Source of the DNA: LMUY01 sp964245075
GTDB lineage: Bacteria > Pseudomonadota > Alphaproteobacteria > Acetobacterales > Acetobacteraceae
Direction: 5' to 3'
DNA length: 64,000 nucleotides
Assembly (NCBI GenBank): GCA_964245075.1
Contig: CAXTLC010000001.1
Location: 1-64,000 of the forward strand
Shown piece after piece: positions 1 through 12,100 of this stretch. The position numbers and the translations under genes were made by a program. The notes under the pieces are model-generated. The model was not told the DNA's origin and ran no database searches. It was given only the letters and a program-made list of their open reading frames with translations. Each line of letters starts with the position of its first letter. Within the stretch, counting starts at the first letter, position 1.

Positions 1-30
1 TGCTCTGGTCCCTTGTCGCGTGCTGGTGAT

Positions 31-108
31 GGGCCGAATCACCTGACTGGCCAGGTGCCAGGTGCCAGGTTCGCACCACTGGGCTGCCTGCTTCCCGGTA
101 CTTCTTTG
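31..108 (+). repeat. Short dispersed intergenic repeat, copy 1 (second copy at 45653)
   Basis: The first 20 bases (31-50) are identical to 45653-45672, and similarity continues in patches for about 60 further bases. The element opens with a small inverted repeat (CACCTG, six-base loop, CAGGTG at 39-56) and contains a 7-base unit CCAGGTG repeated about three times (51-70). There is no coding signal. It resembles a REP-type intergenic palindrome; its function is unknown. Confidence 0.5.
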
Positions 109-159
109 GGCGGGAAGGGATGTGCGAAGGCTTCGCCGCCAAGGCGACCGCTCGCTGAA

Positions 160-257
160 GCATCATCCGTGCTGATAGGCGCACGGCTGGATGCTCCAGC
201 CAGTTGTTTCCACGAGCATCTCTATCCGACAGGTGATCCCGTTCGGTCGGATGATGC
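160..257 (+). repeat. Dispersed repeat, degenerate copy A, bounded by a 10-bp inverted repeat
   Basis: Bases 204-237 match 50420-50453 with about five mismatches in 34 positions, and the same core is found on the minus strand at 8824-8844. The segment is bounded by a perfect 10-base inverted repeat (160-169 and 248-257). It contains a strong hairpin with 7-base arms and a 3-base loop (185-201). It lies just past the 3' end of livH, so the hairpin could also act in termination or transcript stability, though no T-run follows it on the livH strand. Confidence 0.5.
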
Positions 258-258
258 T

Positions 259-1128
259 CTAGATCTTCCCAAACAGGCCGCGTGGCCGCACCATGAGCAC
301 CAGCAGATAGATCGCAAACATCCCCACCTGCTTCAGCGACGGCTCCAGCAGTTGCGCGGTCACCGCCTCCACCTCGCCGATCAGCACGCCCGCCACCAGT
401 GCGCCCAGCAGGCTGCCGAAGCCGCCGAGCGCCACGGTGACGTAGGCGATCAACGCGAAATTGGCGCCGACGTCGGGCGAGACGTAGTAGAAGGAGGCCA
501 GCATCGTTCCCGCGACGCCGACCGCCGCGGCGCCCAACCCCCACCCCATGGCGAAGATGCGATCCCGGTCGATGCCGATCAACGCCACCGCGTCCCGGTC
601 CTCCCGCGTCGCTTCCAGCGCGCGGCCGAACTCGGTGCGGCCGATCAGCAACAGCCCGGCGAAGGCGAGCAGGCACACGGCGCTGGCAGCCAGTTGCGGC
701 ATCGGCACGAAGACGCCGCCGAAGCTCGCGGTGCGGTTGGCCAGCCATGAGGCGCCGATGCTGCGGAAATCGCCGCCGAACGCGAACTGCGCCGCGCCGC
801 GGATGAAGATCGCCAGGCCGAACGTGACGAAGATCTGCACCATCCCGCGGTTGAACTGGACGCTCAGCGCGCGCGCGATCAGTCCGCGGTAAACCATGAC
901 TCCGAGCCCGAACATGATGGCCGCCACGACCGGCAGCAGTATCAGCGGGTCCAGCCCGGTGCCGGCGTTGATGAAGAACGTCGCGTACATGGCGAGCATC
1001 AGCATCTCGCCGTGGGCGAAGTTGACCACGTCCATCAACCCGAAGATCAGGCTCAGGCCCGCAGCCACCAGGGCATAGACCAGCCCCGTCAGCAGGCCGC
1101 TGAGCGCCACTTGCAGCACGGTTTGCAC
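259..1128 (-). CDS. livH: Branched-chain amino acid/amide ABC transporter permease, LivH type
   Basis: An inner-membrane permease of 289 residues, the usual LivH length, composed almost entirely of hydrophobic helices. The N-terminal part has the family features 'YALVAAGLSLIFGLMDVVNFAHGE', shown here only as landmarks YALVAAGLSLIFG and NFAHGE near residues 18-41. The C-terminal EAA-like loop contains ALGGFGS. It would pair with the LivM-type permease at 6231 and the two ATPases at 7228 and 7943. The start is a GTG seven bases after the stop of the upstream binding-protein gene, so the two are co-transcribed. Because the cluster contains hydantoinase genes, the substrate may be an amide, hydantoin or oxoproline rather than leucine. 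The family call is secure; the substrate is inferred. Confidence 0.9.
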   Translation of the reverse strand: MQTVLQVALSGLLTGLVYALVAAGLSLIFGLMDVVNFAHGEMLMLAMYATFFINAGTGLDPLILLPVVAAIMFGLGVMVYRGLIARALSVQFNRGMVQIFVTFGLAIFIRGAAQFAFGGDFRSIGASWLANRTASFGGVFVPMPQLAASAVCLLAFAGLLLIGRTEFGRALEATREDRDAVALIGIDRDRIFAMGWGLGAAAVGVAGTMLASFYYVSPDVGANFALIAYVTVALGGFGSLLGALVAGVLIGEVEAVTAQLLEPSLKQVGMFAIYLLVLMVRPRGLFGKI

Positions 1129-1135
1129 GCCCGGG

Positions 1136-2392
1136 CTACTTGGCGCCGACCGTCCAGACCGGCGCCTGCACCGCGATGTCGAACGGATAGACGGTATGGT
1201 AGATCCCGCCGCCCAACTGCTGGATCACCGGCGTCGCTTCGGTGTTCTGCCCCGTGCTGTCGAACTTGACGCCCTTCCACGGCATGATGGTCTGGTCGCC
1301 CGGCATGTCCGTCTTGATCAACGCCTGGCGGATGTCTTCCGGCTTGGCTGACCCGGCGCGGTCGATCGCGTCCGCCAGCACCTGTATCGCGACGATCTGG
1401 CGGGAGGTGTTGTCGTTGAGGTCCTTGCCCGCACGGGCCCGGTACAGGCTGTTGACCGCGGGGATCGCCGGGCGGGACTTGACGGCGTCCAGCGCGAAGG
1501 AGCTGCGGCTCATCACCCCCTCCGCCAGCGGTCCGGCGCCCGTCAGGAAGGATTGCTCCTGGAACCCGGCGGCCTGCGCCATGATCACGGGGTGATAGCC
1601 GACCTCGTTGTCCGACCGCATCAGCAGGATCGCGTCCGAGGTGTAGGAGGACGGCATCACGACGTCCGCGTCGGCCGCCTTGAGCTTCTGCGCTTCCGCC
1701 GACAGGGAAGGCGAGTTGGCGCGGTACTTGATGTCCGCCGCCACCTTGATCCCGGCGGCGTCGGCCATCTTGCGCTGCACGCCCGAGCTGTCGCTGCCGA
1801 AGATGCTGTCCTCGTAGAACAGCGAAACCGAGTGGACGGGGTGGCCAGTCCTCTCGCCCATCGCCTTGAGGAAGTCGAACATGGCCGCGGTGAACATCAC
1901 GTCGTGCGGGCTGGTGCGGAAGAACCACTTCAGCCCGCGCTGATTGAGCGTCGGGGACGAGTTGTCCATCGCGATGTAGGGCACCTCGTAGCGTTCGGCG
2001 ACTTGGCTGATCGTCGCCGCCGTGGCGCTCGTGTAGGAGCCGACCAGGGCGGACACATGCTCCTGCGTGATTAGCCGCTCCGCCTCGGCGCGCGCCTTCT
2101 GCGGGTCGTTCTGGTGATCGGCGAAGATGACCTTGACATGGGCGCCCGCCATGTGCGGCAGGCCTCCGCCCCCGCCGAGCAGCATGGGGATCGGAGGGTG
2201 TTCGCCGTTGATGATGTCGGTGATCACGCCGACCGCCGCCTGGGCGTCCGCCCCGATCTGCGAGGCGTTGCCGCTCAGCGGGTAGATGGCGCCGATCACG
2301 ACGTCCTCCGCGGCATCGGCCGGCCCGGCGAGGGCCAGGCAGGATGCCAGGCCCGCAGCGATGGCGACGCGGCGCGTGATGGGTCGGCGCAT
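1136..2392 (-). CDS. LIV-type ABC transporter periplasmic substrate-binding protein
   Basis: A 418-residue periplasmic receptor of the LivK/amide-binding family (type I periplasmic-binding fold). It begins with a typical signal peptide: basic RRPITRR, a hydrophobic stretch, and a cleavage site after GPADA near residue 27. The mature protein opens with VVIGAIYPLSGNA, the family's conserved first strand and ligand loop. The ATG at 2392 is chosen because it gives the signal peptide and is preceded by AGGAGA at good spacing; longer in-frame extensions have neither. It is the first gene of the leftward transcript with livH. It stands head-to-head with hyuA across about 110 bases that must hold both promoters. 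I see no clear sigma-70 boxes there. The ligand is unknown. Confidence 0.88.
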   Translation of the reverse strand: MRRPITRRVAIAAGLASCLALAGPADAAEDVVIGAIYPLSGNASQIGADAQAAVGVITDIINGEHPPIPMLLGGGGGLPHMAGAHVKVIFADHQNDPQKARAEAERLITQEHVSALVGSYTSATAATISQVAERYEVPYIAMDNSSPTLNQRGLKWFFRTSPHDVMFTAAMFDFLKAMGERTGHPVHSVSLFYEDSIFGSDSSGVQRKMADAAGIKVAADIKYRANSPSLSAEAQKLKAADADVVMPSSYTSDAILLMRSDNEVGYHPVIMAQAAGFQEQSFLTGAGPLAEGVMSRSSFALDAVKSRPAIPAVNSLYRARAGKDLNDNTSRQIVAIQVLADAIDRAGSAKPEDIRQALIKTDMPGDQTIMPWKGVKFDSTGQNTEATPVIQQLGGGIYHTVYPFDIAVQAPVWTVGAK

Positions 2393-2504
2393 TCTGTCTC
2401 CTGGAAATCTGGCTGGCATGGATATGGCTTCGTTCCCCGCCATGGTGCAATTCCCAAGCCACGCTCCGCGGCCTAATCTGCTGCCGCATCGGTCAGGAGC
2501 ATCC

Positions 2505-4557
<2,053 letters not shown>

Positions 4558-4568
<11 letters not shown>

Positions 4569-6234
4569 GCTGGGGCCTGTCGAGCTGGAGATCCTGCGCA
4601 ACGCCCTCGCCGCCGCCGCCGCGGAGATGGACGTGACGGTCTGGCGCACCAGCCGCTCGACCGTGGTGCGGGAGCTGCTGGATTACTCGACCGCCGTGTT
4701 CGACCGTGACGGCTACAACGTCGCCCAGTCCGCCCGCATTCCGCAGCATCTCAACTCGATGGGGGCCGGGCTGCTGACGCTGGTGCGGGACTTCATCCCG
4801 CTGGACCGGTGGGAGGACGGCGACGTCGTCATCACCAACGACCCGTATTGCGGCGGCCAGCACATCCCCGACATCTTCGCTTTCCGCCCGGTCTTCGTGG
4901 ATGGCGCCCGCATCGCCGTGGTCGGCACGCTGTGCCACCACCTGGACATGGGCGGGATGGCGGCCGGCAGCTACGCCGCCACGGCGACCGAGGTGTTCCA
5001 GGAGGGGCTGCGCATCCCGCCGATCAAGCTGATCCGCCGCGGCGCGCTCAACGAGGACGTGCTGGCGACGGTGCGGCAGAACGTCCGCCGGCCGGACATG
5101 CTGTGGGGCGACTTGCAGGCCCAGTTGGCCTCGCTCGCGGTGGGTGAGGCGAACCTGGCCAAACTGGCCGCCCGCTACGGCGCGGGAACGCTGGTGGCGG
5201 CCTGCGCGCGGCTGCTGGACAGTTCGGAGGCTGCGATGCGGGCGATGATCGGCCGCCTGCCGGACGGGCGGTACGAGTTCGAGGACTTCCTGGACGACGA
5301 CGGCCTGGTGGACGCGCCGATCCGCATCCACGCCGCGATCGACATCCGGGGCGAGGAGATGGTGGTGGACCTGTCCGGTTGCGGCAAGCAGGCCCTGGGG
5401 CCGGTCAACGCCACGCTCGCTTCCTCCTCCTCCGCCGTGTTCTACGCGGTGATGGCCTGCGCCGACGAGCCGATTCCGGCCAACGCCGGCTGCTACCGCC
5501 CGGTGAGGGTGATCGCGACCGAAGGCTCGGTCGTGCACGCGCGCCACCCCGCGCCAGTCGCCAACCGGATCGCCGTCACCCACCGGCTGGCCACCACGCT
5601 GCTGGGAGCGCTGCACGGGGCAGCGCCGGACCGCATCCCCGCCGCCTACTACGGGACCAGCTACGTCTGCACCTTCCAGTTGATGGGGCAGGACGGCGAG
5701 CGCAGCGTGCTGGTGGAGATCGAGGTCGGCGGCAGCGGCGGGCACCCGGCGCAGGACGGGCTGAACGGCTATTCCAGCGGGATGCACAACAACGCCAACA
5801 TCCCGGTCGAGATGATCGAGAGCGAGCTGCCGCTGACCGTCACGCAGTATGGCATATTGCCCGGCACCGCCGGGGCAGGGCGCCACCGCGGCGGCATGGG
5901 CCTGGTGCGGGAATGGCGGATCGATTGCCCGGAGGCGGTGTTCACCGCCAATGCGGAGCGGTTCAAGTTCCGCCCCTATGGCCTTGCCGGCGGGGAGCCC
6001 GGCGCCCCGGGCCGCATGTGGCTGCTGCGCGACGGCGGGCGGGAGGCGCTGCCGTCCAAGGTCGGCAACCTGCGCCTGCGCCGGGGCGACGTCATCCGGT
6101 TGGAAACGTCCGGCGGCGGCGGCTTCGGTGACCCGGCGTTGCGCCCGGAGGCGGAGATCGCTGCCGACGTCGTGCGCGGCTATATCCTGCCAGAGATGGG
6201 CAAGGGGCAGGACGGGCGGGTTCCGGCAGCATGA
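4558..6234 (+). CDS. hyuB: Hydantoinase/oxoprolinase family protein, subunit B (HyuB)
   Basis: A 558-residue hydantoinase B/oxoprolinase protein, full length for the family. Landmarks are the N-terminal VELEILRNAL, the mid-region NDPYCGGQHIPDI and VGTLCHHLDMGG, and the C-terminal glycine-rich TSGGGGFGDP found at the end of nearly all HyuB proteins. The HyuA partner lies directly upstream with an 11-base overlap. The stop overlaps the start of the livM-type permease (ATGA), so enzyme and transporter are made from one transcript. The arrangement implies that the imported substrate is the compound hydrolysed in the cytoplasm. The family is certain; the substrate is inferred from context only. 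Confidence 0.9.
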
Positions 6235-7244
6235 GCAACACCATCGCCCGGCGGCGGCGCAACGAGCTGGCCGGCGGCGCGGTCGTCCTGGTCCTGCTCG
6301 CGATCCTGCCGCTGCCGATCCATGACGCCTACACGCGCAACCTCATCATCCTGACGGTGCTCTACGCCGGGCTGGCGCAGGCCTGGAACATCCTCAGCGG
6401 GTACTGCGGCCAGATCTCGCTGGGCCACGGCCTGTATTTCGGCATCGGCGCCTACGTTTCCACGGCCATGCTGGTCAGCGCCGGCATCTCGCCGCTGCTC
6501 GGCATGGTTGCGGCCGGCATCGTGGGCGCGGCGGTGTCGCTGCTGGTGGGATGGCCGTGCTTCCGGCTGTCCGGCCACTACTACGCCATCGCGACGGTCG
6601 TGGTGGCGCAGATCGGCTACCTGCTGTTCCTGAACTGGGACTGGGTGGGAGCGGCGTCCGGCCTGTACGTGCCGTTCACGGGCGAGAACTGGTCCATGCT
6701 CAGCTTCCGCACCACCAAGCTGCCGTTCCACTACCTGGCGCTGGCCTTCGCCGCGGTGACCTGGGCTGCGGCCTGGCTGATCGAGGGCTCCCGCTGGGGC
6801 TACAGCTGGCGCGCGGTGCGGGACGACGTGACGGCGGCGCGGTCGCTGGCGGTGCGGGTGTTCCCCTCCAAGATGGCGGCGGCGGCGATCAGCGGCTTCC
6901 TCACCTCCATGGGGGGCGCGATCTACGCGCAGTATGTCGGCTACATCGACCCGGACAGCGTATTGGCGGCCTCCTTCTCCATCCTGATCGCGTTGCCCGC
7001 GGTGCTGGGCGGGGTTGGCACGCTCTGGGGACCGCTCCTGGGCGCGGCCGTGCTGATCCCTGTCAGCGAGGTCAGCCGCTCCTACCTCGGCGGCGCGGGC
7101 GGGGTGGACCTGATGATCTACGGCGGGCTGATCGTGGCCGTGGCGCTGCTGCGGCCAACCGGGCTGGTCACGCTGATCGGCCTTCCCAAGCAGGCAGGCG
7201 GGGCAGACCCGGCCCCGAAGGGCGTCGATGCCACCGCTGCTTGA
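6231..7244 (+). CDS. livM: Branched-chain amino acid/amide ABC transporter permease, LivM type
   Basis: A 337-residue multi-spanning permease. The conserved LivM motif appears as AWNILSGYCGQISLGHGLYFGIGAY (key parts: LSGYCGQISLGH near residues 55-66), and ALPAVLGGVGTLWGP lies near the C-terminus. This is the second membrane subunit of the importer whose LivH-type subunit is on the opposite strand at 259. It is coupled by ATGA overlap to hyuB. Its 3' end overlaps the next ATPase gene by 17 bases. Confidence 0.9.
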   Translation: MSNTIARRRRNELAGGAVVLVLLAILPLPIHDAYTRNLIILTVLYAGLAQAWNILSGYCGQISLGHGLYFGIGAYVSTAMLVSAGISPLLGMVAAGIVGAAVSLLVGWPCFRLSGHYYAIATVVVAQIGYLLFLNWDWVGAASGLYVPFTGENWSMLSFRTTKLPFHYLALAFAAVTWAAAWLIEGSRWGYSWRAVRDDVTAARSLAVRVFPSKMAAAAISGFLTSMGGAIYAQYVGYIDPDSVLAASFSILIALPAVLGGVGTLWGPLLGAAVLIPVSEVSRSYLGGAGGVDLMIYGGLIVAVALLRPTGLVTLIGLPKQAGGADPAPKGVDATAA

Positions 7245-7956
7245 GGTCCGCTCGGTTTCCAAGTCGTTCGGCGGCGTCGCAGCCAATGCTGATATCAGCT
7301 TCGACGTCGCCGCGGGCGAGATCCTCGGGCTGATCGGCCCGAACGGCGCCGGCAAGACCAGCCTGTTCAACGCCATCAGCGGCGAGGTGACGCCGGACGG
7401 GGGCGAGATCCTGCTCGACGGGCGCCGCATCTCCGGCGCCGGCCCCGTCGCCTGCGCCCGCGCGGGGGTCGCGCGGACGTTCCAGGTGGTCCGGTCGTTC
7501 GACAGCATGACGGTGCGCGAGAACGTCATGGTCGGCGCGTTCAGCCGCCATCCGCGCGCCCGCGATGCGGCGGCGGCGGCGGATCGGGTGCTGGACTTCG
7601 CCGGCCTTGCTTCCCGGGCCGACAGCCCGGCGCATTCCCTCTCGCCCCCTGAGAAGCGCCGGCTGGAGATCGCCCGCGCGCTGGCCACCGGGCCGCGCCT
7701 GCTGCTGCTGGACGAGATGCTGACCGGGCTGACGCCGACCGAGGCGCAATCCGGCGTGCAATTGATCCGCGACGTGCGGGAGCAGGGTGTCACGGTCATC
7801 ATGGTCGAGCACGTGATGGAGATCCTGCTGCCGTTGATCGACCGTGCCGTCGTGCTCGACCTCGGCCGGGTGCTGACGCAAGGCCTGCCCAAGGACCTGG
7901 TGCGGGATCAGCGGGTCATTCGCGCCTACCTGGGCGACAAGTATGCAGCCGCCTGA
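7228..7956 (+). CDS. livG: LIV-type ABC transporter ATP-binding protein, LivG type
   Basis: A 242-residue ATPase of the branched-chain amino acid importer. Walker A is GPNGAGKTS (near residues 37-45), the region before the signature is typical LivG (ARTFQVVRSFDSMTVRENVMVG), and Walker B is LLLLDEMLTGL. The signature motif is unusual: it reads LSPPEKRRLE rather than LSGGQ...RLE, so the two glycines are replaced by prolines. LivG proteins usually keep LSYGQQRRLE, so this is a real deviation to check. The start overlaps livM, and the stop overlaps livF by 14 bases. Confidence 0.9.
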   Translation: MPPLLEVRSVSKSFGGVAANADISFDVAAGEILGLIGPNGAGKTSLFNAISGEVTPDGGEILLDGRRISGAGPVACARAGVARTFQVVRSFDSMTVRENVMVGAFSRHPRARDAAAAADRVLDFAGLASRADSPAHSLSPPEKRRLEIARALATGPRLLLLDEMLTGLTPTEAQSGVQLIRDVREQGVTVIMVEHVMEILLPLIDRAVVLDLGRVLTQGLPKDLVRDQRVIRAYLGDKYAAA

Positions 7957-8662
7957 GACCATCCTCCGCCTGGATGGCGTGTCGGCCGCGTACAAGGGGC
8001 TGAAGGCGCTGCAAGGCATCAGCCTGGAGGTGGCGCAAGGCGAGATCGTCGCCGTCGTCGGGTCCAACGGCGCCGGCAAGAGCACCCTGCTGCGCGCGAT
8101 CGCCGGGCAGGTGGCGACCGGCGGCACGATCAGCCTTCATGGCCGCAGCCTGGCCCACGTGCCGCCGCACCTGATCACCCGGATGGGCGTGGGCCTCGTG
8201 CCGGAGGGCCGCCGGCTGTTCCCCCGCTTGTCGGTGGAGGACAACCTCCGCCTGGGCGCCTACGCGAAGCGCGGCGACCCGGACCGGTTCAAGCCGCTCG
8301 ACCTAGTATTCACGTTGTTCCCCCGGTTGCGGGAGCGCCTGCCCCAGCGCGCCGAGACGCTGTCCGGCGGCGAGCAGCAGATGCTGGCAATCGGCCGGGC
8401 ACTGATGACGCAGCCGCGCCTCCTGATGCTGGACGAGCCGAGCCAGGGCATCGCCCCCAAGCTGGTGGACGACATCCTGGCGGCGGTGGGGCGCATCCGC
8501 GCGCTCGGGGTGACCGTCCTGCTGGTCGAGCAGCGCTTGGGCGAGACGCTGGCGTTGGCCGACCGCGCCTATGTGCTGCAAACCGGGCGCATCGTCATGT
8601 CTGGCCCGGCTGCCGAGATCGCGGCGGATGCGGGCGTGCGGCGCGCGTATCTCGGCATGTGA
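7943..8662 (+). CDS. livF: LIV-type ABC transporter ATP-binding protein, LivF type
   Basis: A 239-residue second ATPase of the importer and the last gene of the rightward operon. Walker A is GSNGAGKSTLL (near residues 39-49), the family motif is VPEGRRLFPRLSVEDNL, the signature is LSGGEQQMLAIGRAL, and Walker B is LLMLDEPSQGI followed by the Q/H loop region. All ATPase motifs are intact, in contrast to the altered signature of the partner at 7228. The following 450 bases hold no gene. Confidence 0.92.
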   Translation: MQPPETILRLDGVSAAYKGLKALQGISLEVAQGEIVAVVGSNGAGKSTLLRAIAGQVATGGTISLHGRSLAHVPPHLITRMGVGLVPEGRRLFPRLSVEDNLRLGAYAKRGDPDRFKPLDLVFTLFPRLRERLPQRAETLSGGEQQMLAIGRALMTQPRLLMLDEPSQGIAPKLVDDILAAVGRIRALGVTVLLVEQRLGETLALADRAYVLQTGRIVMSGPAAEIAADAGVRRAYLGM

Positions 8663-9110
8663 CGGCTCCAAGGCGAGCCGGTCAAAGTTCGGCTCCGGCC
8701 GGCCGGGGCTCGGCTTGCGACATCAAGGCTGGCCTGCCGCTTGCCACGCTGATTTGAAGCCACACCTCCCGCCAGTAGAGCGGCCCGAGATCGTCATCCA
8801 CAGCATCGTCCGGCCTTGTGCGGTCAGCCGTCGGATAAAGATGCGCGTGAGAACATCAAGCTAGAGCTTTGTTCCGGTGTACTTCGATCGGAGGAAGTCC
8901 TAGACCAAATGGCTTTAGCCCAACTCAAATAGCTACCGTAGCATGATTTGACTGACTGCATTTGAGAGTCACCGCATTAACTTTTGACGGGCAATAACTA
9001 GGTGGTGCGGCATTGATTTTGCATTAGCTATGTTATAGTAGTACCGCATAAATAGTCCGATTGCTTCTCCATGGTCCCAACGTACAGTGTTTGTGGGAGC
9101 GTATAGGTTT
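8663..9110. other. Gene-free, AT-rich gap upstream of the lipid/polyketide synthase operon
   Basis: No supportable reading frame is present. The left half carries a minus-strand copy of the dispersed repeat (8824-8897). From about 8900 the sequence becomes clearly AT-rich compared with everything around it, as expected for a promoter region or a junction of imported DNA. A possible weak sigma-70 promoter is TTGATT at 9013 with TATAGT at 9034, but the spacing is only 15 bases. No inverted repeat typical of a known regulator could be named. Confidence 0.5.
8824..8897 (-). repeat. Dispersed repeat, copy B
   Basis: Read on the minus strand, the 21 bases at 8844-8824 are identical to 50432-50452 on the plus strand. 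The preceding AAAGCTCTA and TTC-TCCGATC blocks are also shared with 50381-50414. This copy is in inverted orientation relative to copy A at 160-257, so the two bracket the whole liv/hyu cluster. It has no coding capacity. Confidence 0.6.
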
Positions 9111-12100
9111 ATGGCGTATCGCAATAACATCTCCAATCATTGCAGTGCAAATAGCCGCCACATGGAGATAGCAGTCGTTGCTCCCCCCGGCGTTCAAGGC
9201 ATCAGTATTCCGCTCGCCGCGGCGCGATCTGGCGAGGTCGCGTTACTTGACCTTGTCAGCGGAAGCCACATCCCGGCTTTTGAAGCTGATTTCACCAGGC
9301 TGTCCGAGGCTTCCGGCGGCAGCTTCGCGATTCGGGTCGACACGGCTTCAGTGATACGGCTTGCGGCTTTTTGCGCGAAACACGAGTTCAAGCTCGATCT
9401 GGTCGTCGTCCGCAGCCTCTGCGGCGACCTGGCGCATCCCGCAGGGGCTGTGGCTGCTTTGCGCGGGCATTGCCGGCGGATCTATTGCGAGGTGGTCTCC
9501 CTCGACGAAGCCGAGCAGGCCCAGGACGCTGGCGCCGACGGCGTCGTGGCCAAGGGAAACGAAGCGGGCGGCCGGGTCGGCAGCAAAACCACCTTCGTGC
9601 TCCTGCAATCGCTGTGCCCTCGGTTGAGCATTCCCGTCTGGGCGCAAGGCGGCGTGAGCCCCCACACCCTGGCCGCATGCCGCGTCGCGGGCGCAAGCGG
9701 GGTGATCCTGGATACTTCCTTGGCTTTGGCCGAGGAAACGACGATCGAGGAGCCGCACCGCACGTTCGTGGCGGCCATGGATGGGACGGAGACCGTCTGT
9801 CTCGGAGAGTCGTTGGACGTACGCTACCGGGTGCACAAGCTCGTTGGCCGCGACGCCATCGCGTCCCTGCGCACGCTGGAGAACGGCGACGGCGACCGTG
9901 ACGCATTCATCGCGCAACTCCAGGCGGTGTTGCAGGAGAACTCCCTCTATCCGGTCGGCCAGGACGCGGCGCTCGCGGGACGCCTGGCAACACAGCATCG
10001 GACGGTTGCCGGCATTCTGCGCGCCTACCGCAGCCAGCTCAGCGACGGGCTCCGCATCGCCGCCGCAACGGCGCCGCTGGCCGAAGGAAGCGCCTTTGCC
10101 GAGGCGCACGGCACACGCCTGCCCATCGCTCAAGGACCTATGACCCGGGTGAGCGACGTGCCCGGCTTTGCCAAGGCCGTTGCGGACCAGGGCGGCTTGC
10201 CGTTCCTGGCGCTTGCCATGCTGCGTGAAGCGGAAGTGGAGGCGTTGCTGCGTGACACCGTGAGCATGCTTGCGGACCAGCCTTGGGGTGTCGGCATCCT
10301 CGGTTTCATTTCGCCCGAGCTGCAAGCCGAGCAGCTTCGCGCCGTCATGAAAACCCGGCCCCGGTTCGCCATCCTGGCGGGGGGGCGGCCGGACCAGGCT
10401 GCCACGCTCGAAGCCGCCGGAATAAGGACTTACATCCACGCTCCGTCGGCGCGCCTGCTCGATATGTTCCTCCGGGCTGGAAGCCGGCGTTTCATCTTCG
10501 AGGGCCGCGAATGCGGCGGCCATATCGGCCCGCTCTCGAGCGCGATGCTGTGGGATGCCGCACTGCACGTCTTGCGGGAGTTCCAGGCAAGGTCCGAGAA
10601 GCCTGAAACCATCGACGTGCTGTTTGCCGGCGGCGTGCACGATGCCGTGTCGGCCGCCATGGTCGGCGCGTTTGCCGCCGGAAGGCCGGCGAGCATCCGC
10701 ATGGGTGTGCTGATGGGCACAGCCTACGTTTTCACCCATGACGCCTTGCAGACCGGCGCAATCGTGGCGCCCTACCAGGACGAAGCGATCGCGTGCCTCG
10801 ACACGGTCATTCTCGATTCCGACGGCGGACACGCGATACAATGCGCGCGCACGGCCTACGCCGACGAGTTCAAGGCGTTGAAGCGGGAACTGCTTCAGTC
10901 CGGACTCACGTCCGCGGAAACGCGCCAGCGGCTCGACGAAGCCAACCTCGGGCGTATGCGGCTTGCCTCGAAGGGGCTTGCCCGGTCCGCCGATGGCGCT
11001 CCCGGTCCGCGGCTGGTCGAGGTGGCGCCGGACCAGCAGAAGCAGCAGGGCATGTACATGCTCGGCCAGATTGCCGCGCTTCGCGAGGAGCCCTGTGATC
11101 TCGCCGACCTGCATGCGGACGTCACGCAGGGCTCGACCGAAGTGCTCCGCCGCGTGTTCTCGGACATGCAGACCGAGTCGCCCCGGCGCACGCGGTCCGC
11201 GGCGGTTTCCGGCAACCTCGAGCCTATCGCCATCGTCGGCATGGCTTGCCGCCTTCCGAAGGCGTCAAGCGTCCCGCAGTTCTGGGACAACATCCTGAAC
11301 CGGCTCGACGCCATCCAGGAGGTTCCGGCCGACCGCTGGCAATCGAGCCAGTTCTATTCCGAGAATGCGAAACTGCCCGACCGGGTCATCTCGAAGTGGG
11401 GCGGCTTCATCGAGCCCATGCACTTCGATCCGGTGACATACGGGATCCCGCCCGCAAGTGTCAGCTCCATAGAGCCCTTGCAGCTTCTCTTCCTCGACGT
11501 GGTGCGCCGCGCCCTGGAGGATTCCGGCTATGACAAGCGCCCGTTCGACCGGGAGCGGGCTGCCGTCGTGATCGGCACCGGCGGCGCGCCGTGTGACCTT
11601 GCCGGGTCCTACGAAGTCCGCGCGCTGATGGAGCACTATATCGGCCGGCTCGACGATATCGACCCGGCAGTCCGCGACAGCGTGCTCGCGGCGTTGAAGC
11701 GCACCTTGCCGGTGCTGACCGAGGACAGCTTCGCCGGCATCCTGCCCAACGTCATGGCCGGGCGGGTTGCGAACCGCTTCGACCTTGGTGGCCCGAACCT
11801 AGCCGTCGATGCGGCCTGCGGCTCATCGCTTGCGGCGCTCGATGCAGCCGTCAAGGAGCTGCGTCAGGGCACCAGCGACATGGCCGTGGTTGGCGGCGCC
11901 GACGGCCAGCAGAACATCTACGGCTACCTCCTGTTCAGCAAGACCAGGGCGCTGTCGCCACGCGGACGGTGCCGCCCGTTCGATGCCCAGGCGGACGGGA
12001 TCGCCATCAGCGACGGCGTGGCCGCCATCATCGTCAAGCGGCTCGGTGACGCCCTGCGCGACGGCGACCGCATCTACTCTGTCATCCGCGGCGTGGCCGG

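Noticed and set aside
259..2489. Long arginine- and proline-rich open frames on the opposite strand of many genes, such as 1089-2489 and 2493-4649
   Set aside because: They are antisense or out-of-frame shadows caused by high GC content; composition is Arg/Ala/Gly/Pro-rich with no domain motif, and the true gene in the other frame has clear family motifs.
8663..9110. Search for an attL-like copy of the tRNA-Ser 3' end upstream of the synthase operon
   Set aside because: No match to the T-arm/acceptor sequence (GGATTCGAACCCAC region) was found in this gap, so a tRNA-integrated island is not supported directly.
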